The notes beneath the pieces were generated by a model, which searched no databases, had not been told where the DNA came from, and worked only from the letters and a program-made list of their open reading frames with translations. DNA of 64,000 bases, from positions 434,001-498,000 of the forward strand of contig JAYQIC010000001.1 in the NCBI GenBank assembly GCA_038141425.1, given 5' to 3'. This stretch comes from UBA7985 sp038141425 (GTDB lineage: Bacteria > Pseudomonadota > Alphaproteobacteria > UBA7985). This document shows, piece by piece, positions 62,547 to 64,000 of the stretch (its first letter is position 1; every line of letters starts with the position of its first letter). The position numbers were made by a program, and so were the translations under genes.

Positions 62547-62622
62547 TGGCAGGGGCAGAAGGACTCGAACCCTCGACCCTCGGTTTTGGAGACCGATGCT
62601 CTACCAACTGAGCTATACCCCT
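62547..62622 (-). tRNA. tRNA-Trp (CCA)
   Basis: The minus strand folds as a full cloverleaf. The 5' arm AGGGGTA pairs with TGCCCCT, the D arm is AGCTCAGTTGGTAGAGC, and the anticodon stem CGGTC/AACCG-type arm holds anticodon CCA in CTCCAAA. The T arm is GAGGGTTCGAGTCCTTC. Discriminator G at 62550 is followed by an encoded CCA end (62547-62549). It sits just upstream of secE, a common arrangement, and is probably co-transcribed with it. Confidence 0.97.
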
Positions 62623-62709
62623 ACGGGCCAACCACAGACCGCTTATTAGGCCAATTCGGACTTTGGAAACAAGGCTTAAAGCCCTGATCCGCTCCCTCAA
62701 AACGACATA

Positions 62710-62736
62710 CGGCCGGTGCGTTTGATGCACCGGCCG
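62710..62736 (-). terminator. GC-rich hairpin downstream of amt
   Basis: CGGCCGGTGC (62710-62719) pairs perfectly with GCACCGGCCG (62727-62736) around a seven-base loop. It lies 76 bases beyond the amt stop and ahead of tRNA-Trp. Further short hairpins fill the amt 3' untranslated region, such as GCGGT/ACCGC just after the stop. There is no strong U run, so confidence is moderate. Confidence 0.6.
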
Positions 62737-62811
62737 CAGATCGTGGGAAGGATTATCGGACGGGGCCCCGTGTCAGGACCCCGCCCGGAAGGCGGTTAGA
62801 GACCGCTTTGC

Positions 62812-64000
62812 TTAGGAAAGGTCGTAGGCCCGCTCCCCGTGGGAGGAGAGGTCCAGACCATCGGCAACCGCCTCGTCTTCAGCCCGCATGCCGAAGATGG
62901 CACGGACGACGAAGGCGATAATCAGTGTGGCAATGACCACGTAGACGCCGGATGCAACCACCGACCACAGCTGGGCGATGAACTGCGCACCGGTGTCGTC
63001 TGCTGGCATGCCGTTGGTGCCGATCAGGGCAAGGAAAGGCAGCAGCAGCGTGCCGGAGATACCCGCGACACCGTGGACCGCGAAGACATCCAGCGCATCG
63101 TCAATCTTGAAGGTCGTCTTAACCAGCGGAATGACCAGCTGTGGCACCACACCGGCGACAACGCCGAGGATCAGTGCGCCCGGTACGGATACGGTGGCAC
63201 AGGCCGGGGTGATGGCGACCAGACCGGCAACCGCACCAGTTGCTGCACCGACCAGCGTCGGCTTACCGCCGCGGATGGTCTCGAAGGCAACCCAGGCGAT
63301 GACGGCCGTTGCCGTACAAACCTGCGTGTTGAAGATGATGTAGCCACCTTCGGTCATGTCACCGGCGAGGCCGGAGTTAAAGCCGTACCAGCCGACCCAC
63401 AGCATCGAAGCGCCGATCATGACCATGCCGGGCTGAGCCGGGGGCTGCATGGCGCCGGGGAAACCGGCACGCTTGCCGAGCAGGATCGCGAGGACCAGCG
63501 CCGCAACACCGGCGGATTGGTGCACGACCAGACCACCAGCGTAGTCGATCGGGTGCAGGCCGTTGGTAATCAGGGTGAGTGGGGAGCCCTCAGGAGTCAT
63601 CCAGACCCAGTAAGCCAGCGGGCAGTAAACCAGCAGCGACCACAGCACGGAGAACGCCAGCACGAAGCTGAACTTCACGCGCTCGGCGTAGGCACCGAGG
63701 ATCAGCGCCGGGGTGATGACGGCGAAGGTCAGGCCGAAGGCGGCACCGGCGAGGTCAGCCTGCGGGGTCGCCCAGAACAGCAGTTGGCTGAAGTCGGTTC
63801 CGAAAAGGGCGTTACCATCCGTGGACGACAGGGCGTAACCGGCTACCATCCAGGTGATGGTGACAACACCGGTGATCGCCATGCACTGCATGAGCACGGA
63901 GAGGTAGTTTTTGGCGCGGACCAGACCGCCGTAGAACAGCGCAAGGCCGGGGATCGTCATAAACAAGACGAGTGCCGTTGCGGTCAGGAGCCAGGGGCCC
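62812..64000 (-). CDS. amt: Ammonium transporter, N-terminus cut by window
   Basis: Amt is a trimeric inner-membrane ammonium channel. The 395 visible residues include most membrane helices. The twin-histidine pore residues are in GGLVVHQSAGVAALV and VFAVHGVAGISGTLLLPF. The signature WVGWYGFNSGLAGDMT and YAERVKFSFVLAFSVLWSLL are clear. The frame continues open past the window edge (GPWLLTATALVLFMTIPGLA), so the internal ATG at 63966 is not the start. The signal region and helix 1 lie outside. A GlnK gene, its usual partner, would be expected beyond the edge. Confidence 0.95.
   Translation of the reverse strand, partial: GPWLLTATALVLFMTIPGLALFYGGLVRAKNYLSVLMQCMAITGVVTITWMVAGYALSSTDGNALFGTDFSQLLFWATPQADLAGAAFGLTFAVITPALILGAYAERVKFSFVLAFSVLWSLLVYCPLAYWVWMTPEGSPLTLITNGLHPIDYAGGLVVHQSAGVAALVLAILLGKRAGFPGAMQPPAQPGMVMIGASMLWVGWYGFNSGLAGDMTEGGYIIFNTQVCTATAVIAWVAFETIRGGKPTLVGAATGAVAGLVAITPACATVSVPGALILGVVAGVVPQLVIPLVKTTFKIDDALDVFAVHGVAGISGTLLLPFLALIGTNGMPADDTGAQFIAQLWSVVASGVYVVIATLIIAFVVRAIFGMRAEDEAVADGLDLSSHGERAYDLS

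Noticed and set aside
62437..62730. Minus-strand open frame of 97 residues containing GIAQLVEHRSPKPRVEGSSP.
   Set aside because: This is a translation of the tRNA-Trp gene and its flanks, a classic false ORF pattern.

Overview
The window is GC-rich, densely coded chromosomal DNA from an alphaproteobacterium. The main evidence is the gene order pcm - tolC - DUF2497/PopZ-like - valS (15305 to 9583, minus strand), a neighbourhood typical of that class. Taurine-type sulfonate metabolism (xsc), the Entner-Doudoroff set, MttB-family methyltransferases, a DmdB/AlkK-like acyl-CoA ligase and an Amt ammonium channel fit a free-living, possibly marine, heterotroph. No phage, insertion sequence, CRISPR array or rRNA was seen. 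The only RNA gene found is tRNA-Trp. Both window edges cut genes (xsc at the left, amt at the right).

Layout. 1-9.5 kb: xsc (partial), a catalase-peroxidase, a ferredoxin-reductase-like flavoprotein, a patatin, a class II aldolase, a lipid A-type acyltransferase overlapping nadK, and a CinA-like protein. 9.6-15.9 kb: valS, DUF2497, tolC, pcm and sufE on the minus strand. 16-25 kb: a complete nucleoside uptake and salvage island, with a BMP-type binding protein, a double ATPase, two permeases, cdd, deoA and deoB on plus, facing upp and add on minus. 26-33 kb: a less familiar catabolic block, with a PhyH dioxygenase, an enolase-superfamily enzyme and an iron-type alcohol dehydrogenase on minus, divergent from two tandem MttB-type methyltransferases. 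33-41 kb: a small lipoprotein, an L,D-transpeptidase, cysK-sseA, two poorly known proteins, a UbiH-type monooxygenase, eda and a small acidic protein. 41-47.4 kb: a minus-strand operon with a MalK-type ATPase, zwf, pgl, edd and glk, which with eda gives glucose to pyruvate plus glyceraldehyde-3-phosphate. 47.6-55 kb: a lipoprotein, quinone oxidoreductase, thioesterase, acyl-CoA ligase, hydroxyisobutyryl-CoA hydrolase-like enzyme, GMC dehydrogenase and an exported protein. 55-64 kb: two SDRs, cimA, trmJ, rpsD, a bactofilin-like protein, nusG, secE, tRNA-Trp and amt.

A dominant technical feature is that roughly half of the genes need one or more single-base frame corrections, often in G/C runs. 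Protein homology continues cleanly across each junction and no mobile DNA is present, so assembly indels are more likely than mass pseudogenisation. Coordinates for these genes span the whole reconstructed reading. Two defects are not indels and deserve separate attention: a histidine-to-leucine change in the distal haem pocket of KatG, and an in-frame stop inside the bactofilin-like gene.
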